Shown: positions 26,529-34,126 of the stretch, piece after piece
Layout: the number at the start of each line of letters is the position of its first letter
Position numbering within the stretch: position 1 is the stretch's first letter
Assembly: GCA_964508765.1 (NCBI GenBank)
Contig: CAZDVD010000007.1
Coordinates: forward strand, 49,172 to 113,171
Length of the DNA: 64,000 nt
Source of the DNA: JABMPR01 sp964508765
Lineage (GTDB): Bacteria > Fidelibacterota > UBA8477 > JABMPR01
Direction: 5' to 3'
Position numbers and translations under genes: made by a program
Notes under the pieces: model-generated
The model's database searches: none
Told to the model about the DNA's origin: nothing
Seen by the model: the letters and a program-made list of their open reading frames with translations, nothing else

Positions 26529-27503
26529 TTAACCCAGAAGTTGCTGGTTGATCAATTCTGCGATACGCAGGGCTTCCAAACCATCTCGGCCACTCACAAC
26601 GGGCGTTTTCTGAAGCCTGATGGACCTCGCGAAAGCAGCCTGTTCAGCATACATGGCATCCAGTTGTGGTAATTCACGATTGGTGTAGACGATGGCTTTG
26701 CCCGAGCCTTCCAGGGGAATTACCCGATCTCCTGACACTTCTGAGTCCTGATTTTTCAATGCATACATTTCCGTTGAGCCCTTCTGGAAATCAATGGTGA
26801 TATAGTGCTCATGCTGAAAAATGCGCATTTTCCGCATGGGGTTCAGAGAAATACGGCTGGCCGTGACGTTGGCAACACAACCATTCTCAAAAGTAAGTCG
26901 GGCATTGGCGATATCAGCCAAATCGGAAACCACAGCCAGACCATTGGCTTGAATATCAGTTACAGGACTTTTCACCAGCGAAAGAATGATGTCAATATCA
27001 TGAATCATATTCTCATGCACCACAGGATTATCAATGCCACGAGGGACAAAACTCACCAGTCGGTGTGCTTCAATGAAGCGTGGTTCCAGGATAACATCAT
27101 CCAGGGCTGCCAGAGCCGGGTTAAAGCGCTCGACATGTCCAACCTGAATATTAACGTTTTGTTTGTCCGCCAGGGCAACCAATTCCTCAGCTTCTTCCAG
27201 GGTCACCGAAATAGGCTTCTCAATGAAGACATGCTTTCCAGCCTCTAGGGCAGTTTTTGCATAGGAGAAGTGGAATTTTGTTGGACAGGTGATAAATAGA
27301 GCATCGCAAGCATCAATGAGAGCGAGATGATCAAGGGCAATCGGGACATTAAATTCCCTGGCCACCAGTTCAGCTCTATCCGTATCTGTGTCAAAAATGC
27401 CGTGACAATCCCAGTCAGCATGTTGGCTGAGATGTCTCGTGTGAAAGCGGCCGATATGGCCCGCGCCGATCAAGCCGGCCTTGAGTTTTTGTGAGTTTGT
27501 CAT
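26529..27503 (-). CDS. Gfo/Idh/MocA family NAD(P)-dependent oxidoreductase
   Basis: A 324-residue sugar-type dehydrogenase. It has an N-terminal Rossmann motif (AGLIGAGHIGRFHTRHL), the family EKPIS motif (HVFIEKPISVTLEEAEEL) with the conserved Lys, and the middle motif HDIDIILSLVKSP. It is the first gene of the lipid A operon and ends two bases before the lpxB reading frame. A Gfo/Idh protein beside lpxB recalls GnnA, the UDP-GlcNAc 3-dehydrogenase used to make 3-amino lipid A, but its aminotransferase partner GnnB is not in the window, so the substrate is open. The start at ATG 27503 fits the family length; an upstream in-frame start at 27572 adds unrelated residues. Confidence 0.85.
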   Translation of the reverse strand: MTNSQKLKAGLIGAGHIGRFHTRHLSQHADWDCHGIFDTDTDRAELVAREFNVPIALDHLALIDACDALFITCPTKFHFSYAKTALEAGKHVFIEKPISVTLEEAEELVALADKQNVNIQVGHVERFNPALAALDDVILEPRFIEAHRLVSFVPRGIDNPVVHENMIHDIDIILSLVKSPVTDIQANGLAVVSDLADIANARLTFENGCVANVTASRISLNPMRKMRIFQHEHYITIDFQKGSTEMYALKNQDSEVSGDRVIPLEGSGKAIVYTNRELPQLDAMYAEQAAFARSIRLQKTPVVSGRDGLEALRIAELINQQLLG

Positions 27504-28117
27504 ATCATCAAAAATAAGGCAAAACCATAACAGTGAAAGGGTAAACCCTTCAGAACTTACACCGGTATTCAAATAAGGTTATACGAACCAAAGGTTACCC
27601 AGTCATCGTGAACGCTTCGGTTTTCTCAGTACAGGCTCCGTGCGGCGATCTCGGGATATTGGTTATTCTGGGGTTCCGGGATTGTCCGCCTACAGGGCTT
27701 TTGTACCTCGTCCAACGACTCAGGTTTTCGCTCCAGAGGAGCTACGCCCCCGGCACTCGGGATCACACAAGCTCTGTATGACATGTCAAGGACCCGTACG
27801 ACGAGCCAGGCGAAAGGAGGAAATTCAAAAAAAATTCTTTTTATTCGTCTTCTTCGTGAAATTCATTATAAAAAAATGAATCATTCACACGTCGTCCTTC
27901 GACCAGTCTTTGCTCCACCCGCCGCATTTGGCGGGGCTTAGTACGACCTGGCAGGCAGGCTTTAGTCTACGCTCTTTGAGCTACGACTTAGCAGGCAGGA
28001 TGACGTGCTCAGTATGACAAGTCATATCAATTCATTCATGGCAAAAAATGGTTTTAAAGTTATTTTATCCCATATTCCCAAAGAATAGAGATACACTTTA
28101 ATCCTTAAGGGTCAAAC
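27504..28117. other. 614-base intergenic region rich in hairpin repeats
   Basis: This divergent gap separates the lipid A operon from the M32 peptidase gene. No gene is supported; apparent open frames arise from the repeats. It holds ATTCGTCTTCTTCGT (27843-27857), also present at 49-63, and a structured element at 27886-28010. Promoters for both flanking operons must lie here, but I could not place them. Confidence 0.6.
27886..28010. repeat. Structured intergenic repeat element with inverted ends
   Basis: The element starts CACGTCGTCCTTCG and ends near AGGATGACGTG, which match as inverted repeats with one mismatch. Inside are the hairpin CCCGCC-GCATTT-GGCGGG (27918-27935) and two copies of GCAGGCAGG (27951 and 27991). 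The reverse complement of the GCAGGCAGG unit is in the repeat at 71-80. It resembles the REP-like dispersed elements found in the other gaps of this window. Confidence 0.6.
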
Positions 28118-29635
28118 ATGGAACCACGCGAAATTATTTTAAAAGAATTACTTGAAGCCAGCCATCTACAGGGAATTGAAGCCCTGTTGGGTTGGGACCA
28201 GGAAACATATATGCCTGAAGGGGCTGGGGAAGCACGATCAGAGCAGGTTGCTTACATCACCACGCTGATGCACTCCAAGCTGGTGGGTGAACCGCTCAAG
28301 AATGCCCTGGAAGAACTCATTGATCTTGAGACAGGTGAGCTTCGGATCATGACCCTCAGCGATCGTGAAACACGTCAACTCAAGGAAATCTGGCGGGACT
28401 ATCGCCAGGAATCTCTGCTCCCCACAGCATTTGTGACAGATCTGGCCAAACATGCCTCTGTGTCTCAACAAGCCTGGGTCAGAGCCAGAAAAGACAATGA
28501 TTTTGCCTTCTTCGAGCCCTTTTTAACCAAGATGGTGCAGCTCCAGAAGGAGAAAGCGAACTATCTGGCTGTGGGTGCCACACCCTACGACAGTTTGCTG
28601 GATCAATTCGAGCCCGACATGACCTCAGAGAAAGTAGCTGGCTTGTTTGCTGAGATTAGAGATCGGTTGGTGCCCCTTATTGCGAATATTGGCGAAGTCA
28701 AACATCGGGTCAATGGCAGTGTCCTCACCAGGGAGTACGATGTAGACAAGCAATGGGATTTTGGTATCGCCATGTTGGATGCCATTGGTTTTGATAAAAA
28801 TATTGGTCGACAGGACCGTTCGGCTCACCCCTTTACCACCAGCACGCATCCCACAGATGTTCGCACCACTACGCGTCTCCGCGAAAACGATTTAAAATCC
28901 GCTTTACTCAGCACCCTTCATGAAGGGGGTCATGCCCTTTATGAGCAAGGCCTGCTGACAGAAGAGTATGGCAACCCTCTCGGGCAGTCCATTTCTCTGG
29001 GAATTCATGAAAGCCAATCTAGAATGTGGGAAAACCTGGTGGGACTAAGCCCCTCTTTCTGGCGTTTTGCCTATCCCAAGCTTCAGGCAAAATTTCCAGA
29101 TCAACTGCGCAATACGGATCGTGACATGTTTCATGCCGCCATGAATAGAGTGCGACCCAGCTTGATCCGTGTAGAAGCTGATGAAGCCACTTATAATTTG
29201 CATATCATGCTCCGCTTCGAAATTGAGAAAATGCTGATTAATGACAACTTCCCGGTCGCAGAACTTCCCCAGCTGTGGAATGATAAAATGGACGAATATC
29301 TCGGCGTGAGACCATCAACGGATTCAGAGGGTGTCCTTCAGGATGTGCATTGGTCGTTTGGCGCCTTTGGGTATTTTCCAACCTACACTCTGGGTAATCT
29401 CTACAGTGTGCAATTCTTCAATCAGGCTAAACAGGATCTACCTGGTCTGGATGAATCTTGCGCCCGTGGTGACTTCTCAGGTCTTCTGGGATGGCTGAGA
29501 GAACATATTCACCGTGTTGGTCGGGGTCGCAAAGCTGAAGAGCTGGTTCAAGAAATCACAGGAAAACCCCTGTCAGCCCAGCCCTTCATGGATTATCTGG
29601 AAACCAAATACAAAGGTATTTATAGTATCGACTGA
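28118..29635 (+). CDS. M32 family metallocarboxypeptidase (carboxypeptidase Taq type)
   Basis: A 505-residue cytoplasmic carboxypeptidase of the expected M32 length, with no signal peptide. The zinc-binding motif HEGGH (residues 268-272, in STLHEGGHALYEQG) is followed by the third ligand region GIHESQSRMWENLVG. The family motifs LLGWDQETYMP near the N-terminus, HPFTTSTHPTDVRTTTR and RVEADEATYNLHI are all present. These enzymes trim C-terminal residues with broad specificity and usually work in peptide turnover. TAAGGG precedes the ATG. The acyl-CoA synthetase gene follows 113 bases later. Confidence 0.95.
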   Translation: MEPREIILKELLEASHLQGIEALLGWDQETYMPEGAGEARSEQVAYITTLMHSKLVGEPLKNALEELIDLETGELRIMTLSDRETRQLKEIWRDYRQESLLPTAFVTDLAKHASVSQQAWVRARKDNDFAFFEPFLTKMVQLQKEKANYLAVGATPYDSLLDQFEPDMTSEKVAGLFAEIRDRLVPLIANIGEVKHRVNGSVLTREYDVDKQWDFGIAMLDAIGFDKNIGRQDRSAHPFTTSTHPTDVRTTTRLRENDLKSALLSTLHEGGHALYEQGLLTEEYGNPLGQSISLGIHESQSRMWENLVGLSPSFWRFAYPKLQAKFPDQLRNTDRDMFHAAMNRVRPSLIRVEADEATYNLHIMLRFEIEKMLINDNFPVAELPQLWNDKMDEYLGVRPSTDSEGVLQDVHWSFGAFGYFPTYTLGNLYSVQFFNQAKQDLPGLDESCARGDFSGLLGWLREHIHRVGRGRKAEELVQEITGKPLSAQPFMDYLETKYKGIYSID

Positions 29636-29748
29636 TTTTCAAGTATATACTCCCTATAAGCGTTGCTGTCACTACAGGCAACGTTACTTTCTCCAGCTTG
29701 AAAAAGCACGACGACTAAGAAATTGCACATCGCAAGTAAGGAAACAAC

Positions 29749-31533
29749 ATGCCTCGCACCGTCCCAGAAATTCTCTTCAACACCATTGAAAAATTTCCCG
29801 AAAATATTGCCCTGAAGATAAAAAAGGGTGAATCCTATCAGTCTTACACCTATAAAGAGTTGGGTGAACAAGTCGAAATTATGACCAACGCCCTGGCCGG
29901 TCTGGGTCTAAAGGCCGGAGACAAGATCGCAATCCTTTCCAACAATCGTCCGGAATGGCCCATCAGTGATTTTTCTATCTTTTGTCTGGGCGCCATAACT
30001 GTGCCTGTCTATCAAACCCTGCCTCCCAACCAGATCGAATACATCCTCAAGGACGCCGATACACGAGCCGTTTTTGTGGAAAATCAGGAGCAATTTGATA
30101 AAATTGCCGAAATTGATACAGCCCTTCCAAACCTGAAGCATGTCTTCACTTTTGATGGTGTTGTCTCTGAGCTTAGAGATGTCCAGACTTTTGCTGATCT
30201 ATTGGAAGCCGGAGAAAAACACGCTGAAGCTCAGCCACAATTTTTTAAAGACAGTTTGGCTAAGATCAATCCGGAAAATATTTGCAGCATGGTCTACACA
30301 TCAGGCACCACAGGTGATCCCAAGGGTGTCATGCTGCACCACAGTGGTTTTGTTCATGACATCATCCATTCCGAAGCACGACTCAATCTCCACTCCACAG
30401 ATACCTTTCTGTCTTTCCTGCCTTTGAGTCACCTGTATGAGCGACTGGGGGGTCATTGGTGCCCCATGTATGTGGGAGCCACCATTCATTATGCTCAAAG
30501 TATCAATACGGTCATTGACGATCTTAAAGATGCCAAGCCGGATGTTATTGTGAGTGTACCCCGTGTTTTTGAGAAAATTGCTACCAAGGTCCAGGAGCAG
30601 GTTGAACAGGGATCAGCCATCAAGCAGAAAATTTTTCGTTGGGCTCAAAAAGTAGGTACTCAGTACCATAGCGATAGAATTGACAACAAGCTGACAGATC
30701 TCTTAAGGTTCCAGTATCGCCTTGCCAATCGTCTCGTCTTCAACAAAATCAAGGAGATTATGGGGGGCAATATGCGCTACCCAGTCGCTGGCGGCGCCCC
30801 GCTTTCAGTAGAAACCCTGAAGTTTTTCGAAGCTCTTGATATGCAGATCATTGAAGGCTATGGCATGACGGAAGCACACCTGATTCTAACCCTGACGCCT
30901 TTTGGCCATACACGTTACGGCTCTTGTGGTCAACCCATTGAAGGAGTCGATATAAAAATTGCCAGCGATGGCGAGGTTCTGGTGAAAGGTCCCACTGTTA
31001 TGGCTGGATACTATAATCGACAGGACCTCACTGATGAAGCCATCAATGCCGAGGGGTGGCTGTGTACTGGAGATGTGGGTCATCTTGACGCGGACAATTA
31101 CCTATTTCTTACCGATAGAAAGAAAAACATGTTGGTTACATCAGGCGGTAAGAATGTTATGGCAGCTCCAGTGGAGAATATTCTCAAAAAAAGCAGGTAT
31201 ATCGAAGATATCTGTCTGATTGGTAATAAACGCAAGTTTGTAGCAGCTGTGATTATCCCAAATTTTGAAGCGCTACAAACCTGGGCTGAGAAACAAGCCA
31301 TTAAATATGAGAACAATGAAGCTCTGGTGGCACATCCTGATGTTGTCGCCCTGTTTGATGATAATATTGAGCAGTTACAGACCCATCTCGCCCGCTTTGA
31401 AAAGATCAAGAAGTATATGCTCCTTGCTGAGGCTCTGACGGTGGAGAAGGGCGAACTTACCCCCAGCCTGAAAATCAAGCGCTCAGTAATTGAGGAAAAA
31501 TATGCTGAAGAGATTGATGCCCTCTATGCCTGA
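29749..31533 (+). CDS. Long-chain fatty-acid-CoA ligase (AMP-binding)
   Basis: A 594-residue adenylate-forming enzyme of the long-chain acyl-CoA synthetase group, which activates fatty acids through an acyl-AMP. Motifs in order: P-loop MVYTSGTTGDPKGVMLHH (about residue 182), FLPLSHLYER, the substrate/adenine region GGAPLS and IIEGYGMTEAH, then GWLCTGDVGHLD and the hinge/catalytic TDRKKNMLVTSGGKNV. It lacks a signal peptide. Membrane-phospholipid recycling or fatty-acid degradation are both possible; no beta-oxidation genes adjoin it. AAGGAAAC lies upstream of the ATG. Confidence 0.93.
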   Translation: MPRTVPEILFNTIEKFPENIALKIKKGESYQSYTYKELGEQVEIMTNALAGLGLKAGDKIAILSNNRPEWPISDFSIFCLGAITVPVYQTLPPNQIEYILKDADTRAVFVENQEQFDKIAEIDTALPNLKHVFTFDGVVSELRDVQTFADLLEAGEKHAEAQPQFFKDSLAKINPENICSMVYTSGTTGDPKGVMLHHSGFVHDIIHSEARLNLHSTDTFLSFLPLSHLYERLGGHWCPMYVGATIHYAQSINTVIDDLKDAKPDVIVSVPRVFEKIATKVQEQVEQGSAIKQKIFRWAQKVGTQYHSDRIDNKLTDLLRFQYRLANRLVFNKIKEIMGGNMRYPVAGGAPLSVETLKFFEALDMQIIEGYGMTEAHLILTLTPFGHTRYGSCGQPIEGVDIKIASDGEVLVKGPTVMAGYYNRQDLTDEAINAEGWLCTGDVGHLDADNYLFLTDRKKNMLVTSGGKNVMAAPVENILKKSRYIEDICLIGNKRKFVAAVIIPNFEALQTWAEKQAIKYENNEALVAHPDVVALFDDNIEQLQTHLARFEKIKKYMLLAEALTVEKGELTPSLKIKRSVIEEKYAEEIDALYA

Positions 31534-31537
31534 AGGC

Positions 31538-31950
31538 ATGAATGACAAGCGTCTCCACAAAAGCAAGGTGGTTCAAGCTGATCTGAAATCGACCTGAGAG
31601 AAATGAACGACCCACGCAGGGCTAAAGACCTTTTTTGGTCTGGATAATAAGGTAGAAATGACCCCTGGCGGTCTCTTCGAAATCTACTTTCTCCTGGACA
31701 ATCCTGAGGGAACACGTGGTGGCGAAGGCAATCAGGTTCTGAGTTTCCTGCCCAAGAAGTCCGTAACCATACCCACAAAACCTGGGTAGTGATTCAACTA
31801 AAAAAAATTGATATTGGGCAAACCAAAGTAATGCTGGATCATCTGGATTGGCTGGATGGTGAGAAATGGGATGAGGCCTACGCCTATTTCGATCATGCCT
31901 GGAATATTGTTCTGAATTCCCTGGAAGAAAATTGTCTGGCTAAGGGTTAA
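31538..31950 (+). pseudogene. Decayed SRPBCC (AHSA1-like) domain gene
   Basis: Reading from ATG 31538 gives a degraded SRPBCC/AHSA1-type protein. Frame one encodes KVVQADLKST, TGA (31595-31597), EK, TGA (31604-31606), TTHAGLKTFFGLDNKVEM, then TPGGLFEIYFLLDNPEG and QVLSFLPKKS, and ends at TAG 31787-31789. Another frame resumes near 31768 with HKTWVVIQLKKIDIG, then QTKVMLDHLDWLDGEKWDEA, YFDHAWNIVLNSLEE, ending at 31950. Family members read W-x-x-W-T-T at the two TGA sites, so both stops replace Trp codons (TGG to TGA). About 15 codons of the central LSFxWxAP segment are missing at the frameshift. The gene begins five bases after the acyl-CoA synthetase stop and is not functional as sequenced. 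Confidence 0.8.
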
Positions 31951-31959
31951 CGCTTAAAT

Positions 31960-32080
31960 CTCTTACCCTGGCCTTTAAGCCGGGGGTCTTCAAAATCATG
32001 TAAAAAAGGGCTTCAGCCCAAACTTCAGGGTTAAAACCCTTTTTAATTTGTTATACCAACCACCCGCCTTAAAAGGCGGG
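31960..32080. repeat. Cluster of short hairpins
   Basis: Successive small inverted repeats are packed into 120 bases: GGCCTTTAAGCCGG, GGGC-TTCA-GCCC near 32008-32019, AGGGTT-AA-AACCCT at 32027-32040, and CCCGCCTT-AA-AAGGCGGG at 32063-32080. All have the purine-rich, self-complementary look of palindrome-type dispersed repeats. No open frame runs through them. Confidence 0.65.
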
Positions 32081-32100
32081 ACAATTGGAATTCTCAAGCC

Positions 32101-32158
32101 CTCAATTCGCAAAATTCGTGTATTTGGCAGTTCCGAACAATCCAATAGTCCTAATTTG
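32101..32158. repeat. Direct repeat, left copy
   Basis: The stretch begins CTCAATTCGCAAAATTC and contains GGCAGTTCCGAACA. A second copy at 32355-32413 matches it at roughly four of five bases. The two copies are in the same orientation and flank a dispersed repeat at 32174-32233. Confidence 0.7.
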
Positions 32159-32173
32159 GAGATTAAAGTGGCC

Positions 32174-32233
32174 GTCATTGCGAGGGAGCCCTTCGACTTC
32201 GCTCAGGACAAGTTTCACGACCGCGGCAATCTC
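32174..32233. repeat. GTCATTGCGAG-type dispersed repeat, copy 1
   Basis: A 60-base element from GTCATTGCGAG to GGCAATCTC, containing CCTTCGACTTCGCTCAGGA. The copy at 49332-49391 is identical at 57 of 60 positions. More divergent copies occur at 48229-48323. Its open frames give the repeat-derived peptides FDFAQDKF and STSLRTSF, which are not genes. Confidence 0.85.
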
Positions 32234-32354
32234 GGAGTTCCACCATAACCAAGATATGGAGATTGCTTCGTCGGTCTTCGACCTTCTCCCACGCTTTTGG
32301 CGGGGTTCCGTGATGACTTGAATAAGATGATCCGCGATCTCGATTGACCCTCAC

Positions 32355-32413
32355 CTCAATTCGCAAAATTCATGTAATTGGCGGTTCCGAACACTCTAAC
32401 AAAGCCTAAATTC
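32355..32413. repeat. Direct repeat, right copy
   Basis: CTCAATTCGCAAAATTC followed by GGCGGTTCCGAACA repeats the block at 32101 with an offset of 254 bases. It ends about 40 bases before the gpmI start codon. Confidence 0.7.
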
Positions 32414-32454
32414 CCGCCAGTGATGAAACTGAATAGCAAGAAAGAATTGAATAT

Positions 32455-34011
32455 ATGAAACCTGTCGTACTTATCGTTCTTGATGGTGTGGGTTACACCG
32501 AAAGAACCGAAGGCAATGCCGTCCTGGCTGCCAACACTCCCAACCTTGATCATTATCGTCAGACCTATCCTCGCAGTCTTTTAGGGGCTTCAGGAGAGGC
32601 TGTAGGGCTACCTGAGGGCTTTCAGGGCTCCAGCGAAGTGGGACACCTCAGTATGGGTGCCGGTAAGGTGGTGATTCAAGAACTCAAACGCATCAACGAT
32701 CAACTGGAAAGTGGTCAGATTTATGGCAGCGACCTCTGGAAAGCCATGATGCAGCAATGGCAGGACAAAAATTCTACTTTCCATCTTTTTGGCTTGTTAC
32801 AGGATGAAGGCGTCCACGCCCACTATGACCATCTCTTTAAATTTATCCGTCAGGCCAGCACTGAATTTCCTACTGGAAAAATCGTCATTCATCCCTTTCT
32901 GGATGGACGCGACACCCCACCACGTTCTTCTCTTGAGCACATGAGTAAGCTCGAGACCGTCATGGCTGAATTTGACAATGTCTCCATCGGCACCCTTATG
33001 GGGCGCTATTATGGTATGGATCGCGGCAAAGTCTGGGAAATCACGGATCAAGCCTATGATTGTATTGTTTCAGCCAAGGGTCGCCCAATGACCTCTCCTG
33101 CTGAAGTCATCAAAACCGCCTGGGAAAACGACAAAACCCCTAGTGGTGAGGACATGTTTGATGAATATATCGAGCCCTTTGTTATGGATGGCTATACTGG
33201 AATCCATGATGGTGATGTGGTGTTGCATACGAATTACAGACAGGACAGGGCAACCCAATTGACCTTGGCTTTCACCGCTCAGAACTATCAGGGCGCACCC
33301 AAACCTGAACTGGATATCATTTATGCCGGCATGACAGCCTATTATGATGGTTTTGACAATTTTTTATTGGCTGTGGATGGTGGAAGTGACGCCGAACCGT
33401 CGGTCACTATCGGTCAAATCATTGCTGAGGCGGGCTTGCGCCAGCTACGCATGGCTGAAACCCAAAAATTTCCCCACGTCACCAGCTTCTTCAATGGCAA
33501 GCTTACTACGCCCTATAAAAACGAAGATCGTGAAGAATTGAAGGGTCGTTTCGATCCGGCCAGTTTTGCTGATCATCCCGAGATGGAAGCTTACCGCCTC
33601 ACAGAGAGTCTCCTGGAAAAACTTGAAGAAGACAAATACGATTTCATCATGGTGAATTACGCCAATGGCGACATGGTGGGACATACTGGCATTTTTGATG
33701 CAGGTGTGAAAGCAGTTGAGATTTTGGATGAATGTCTTGCACAGATTATTCCAGCCATTTTAGAGAAAGATGGGCAGATACTCCTCACAGCAGACCACGG
33801 CAATGTGGATCAGATGATTGACTATGAAACAGGTGCCGTGAGAACCAGTCATAGCCTCAACCCTGTCGAGTTACTCTATATCGCTAAAGCTGAAAAACTG
33901 GATGTAAGGCTGTCCGACGGATGTCTCTCTGATATTGGAATCACCATTCTGGATCTCCTGGGACTTGAACCAGCACCAGATATGGATGCGAAAAACCTGA
34001 TCTCGAAATAA
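32455..34011 (+). CDS. gpmI: 2,3-bisphosphoglycerate-independent phosphoglycerate mutase
   Basis: A 518-residue enzyme of the alkaline-phosphatase superfamily that interconverts 3- and 2-phosphoglycerate in glycolysis. D10 (LIVLDGVG) and the phospho-acceptor S60 (GSSEVGHLSMGAGK) are in place. The substrate-binding runs HPFLDGRDTPP, GRYYGMDRG and HTNYRQDRATQL follow, and the second metal site is marked by GDMVGHTG and LTADHGN. Length and motifs are those of a normal active enzyme. It stands between a repeat-rich gap and a perfect palindrome, and is probably transcribed alone. Confidence 0.97.
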   Translation: MKPVVLIVLDGVGYTERTEGNAVLAANTPNLDHYRQTYPRSLLGASGEAVGLPEGFQGSSEVGHLSMGAGKVVIQELKRINDQLESGQIYGSDLWKAMMQQWQDKNSTFHLFGLLQDEGVHAHYDHLFKFIRQASTEFPTGKIVIHPFLDGRDTPPRSSLEHMSKLETVMAEFDNVSIGTLMGRYYGMDRGKVWEITDQAYDCIVSAKGRPMTSPAEVIKTAWENDKTPSGEDMFDEYIEPFVMDGYTGIHDGDVVLHTNYRQDRATQLTLAFTAQNYQGAPKPELDIIYAGMTAYYDGFDNFLLAVDGGSDAEPSVTIGQIIAEAGLRQLRMAETQKFPHVTSFFNGKLTTPYKNEDREELKGRFDPASFADHPEMEAYRLTESLLEKLEEDKYDFIMVNYANGDMVGHTGIFDAGVKAVEILDECLAQIIPAILEKDGQILLTADHGNVDQMIDYETGAVRTSHSLNPVELLYIAKAEKLDVRLSDGCLSDIGITILDLLGLEPAPDMDAKNLISK

Positions 34012-34028
34012 TTCTCCGCTCGATTAAA

Positions 34029-34058
34029 ACCAGGCGAGGATTCGAATCCTCGCCTGGT
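34029..34058. terminator. Perfect 30-base palindrome after gpmI
   Basis: ACCAGGCGAGGATTC is followed at once by its exact reverse complement. It lies 17 bases after the gpmI stop. On the plus strand A rather than T follows; on the minus strand TTTT follows. It may act as a terminator or mRNA-end stabiliser, or be a binding site. The function is inferred. Confidence 0.6.
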
Positions 34059-34126
34059 AAAACCCATGTTCCGTGTCGTTGATATCTAATATACAGTAAA
34101 TGCAAAAACTCAGGAAGAAGTCACGT

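Noticed and set aside
27640..27879. 79-codon open frame in the gap before the M32 gene
   Set aside because: Arg/Pro-rich translation of repeat DNA with no family similarity.
32048..32321. Small open frames encoding FDFAQDKF and STSLRTSF peptides
   Set aside because: They arise from the GTCATTGCGAG repeat; the same peptides appear at 49246-49545 in unrelated contexts.
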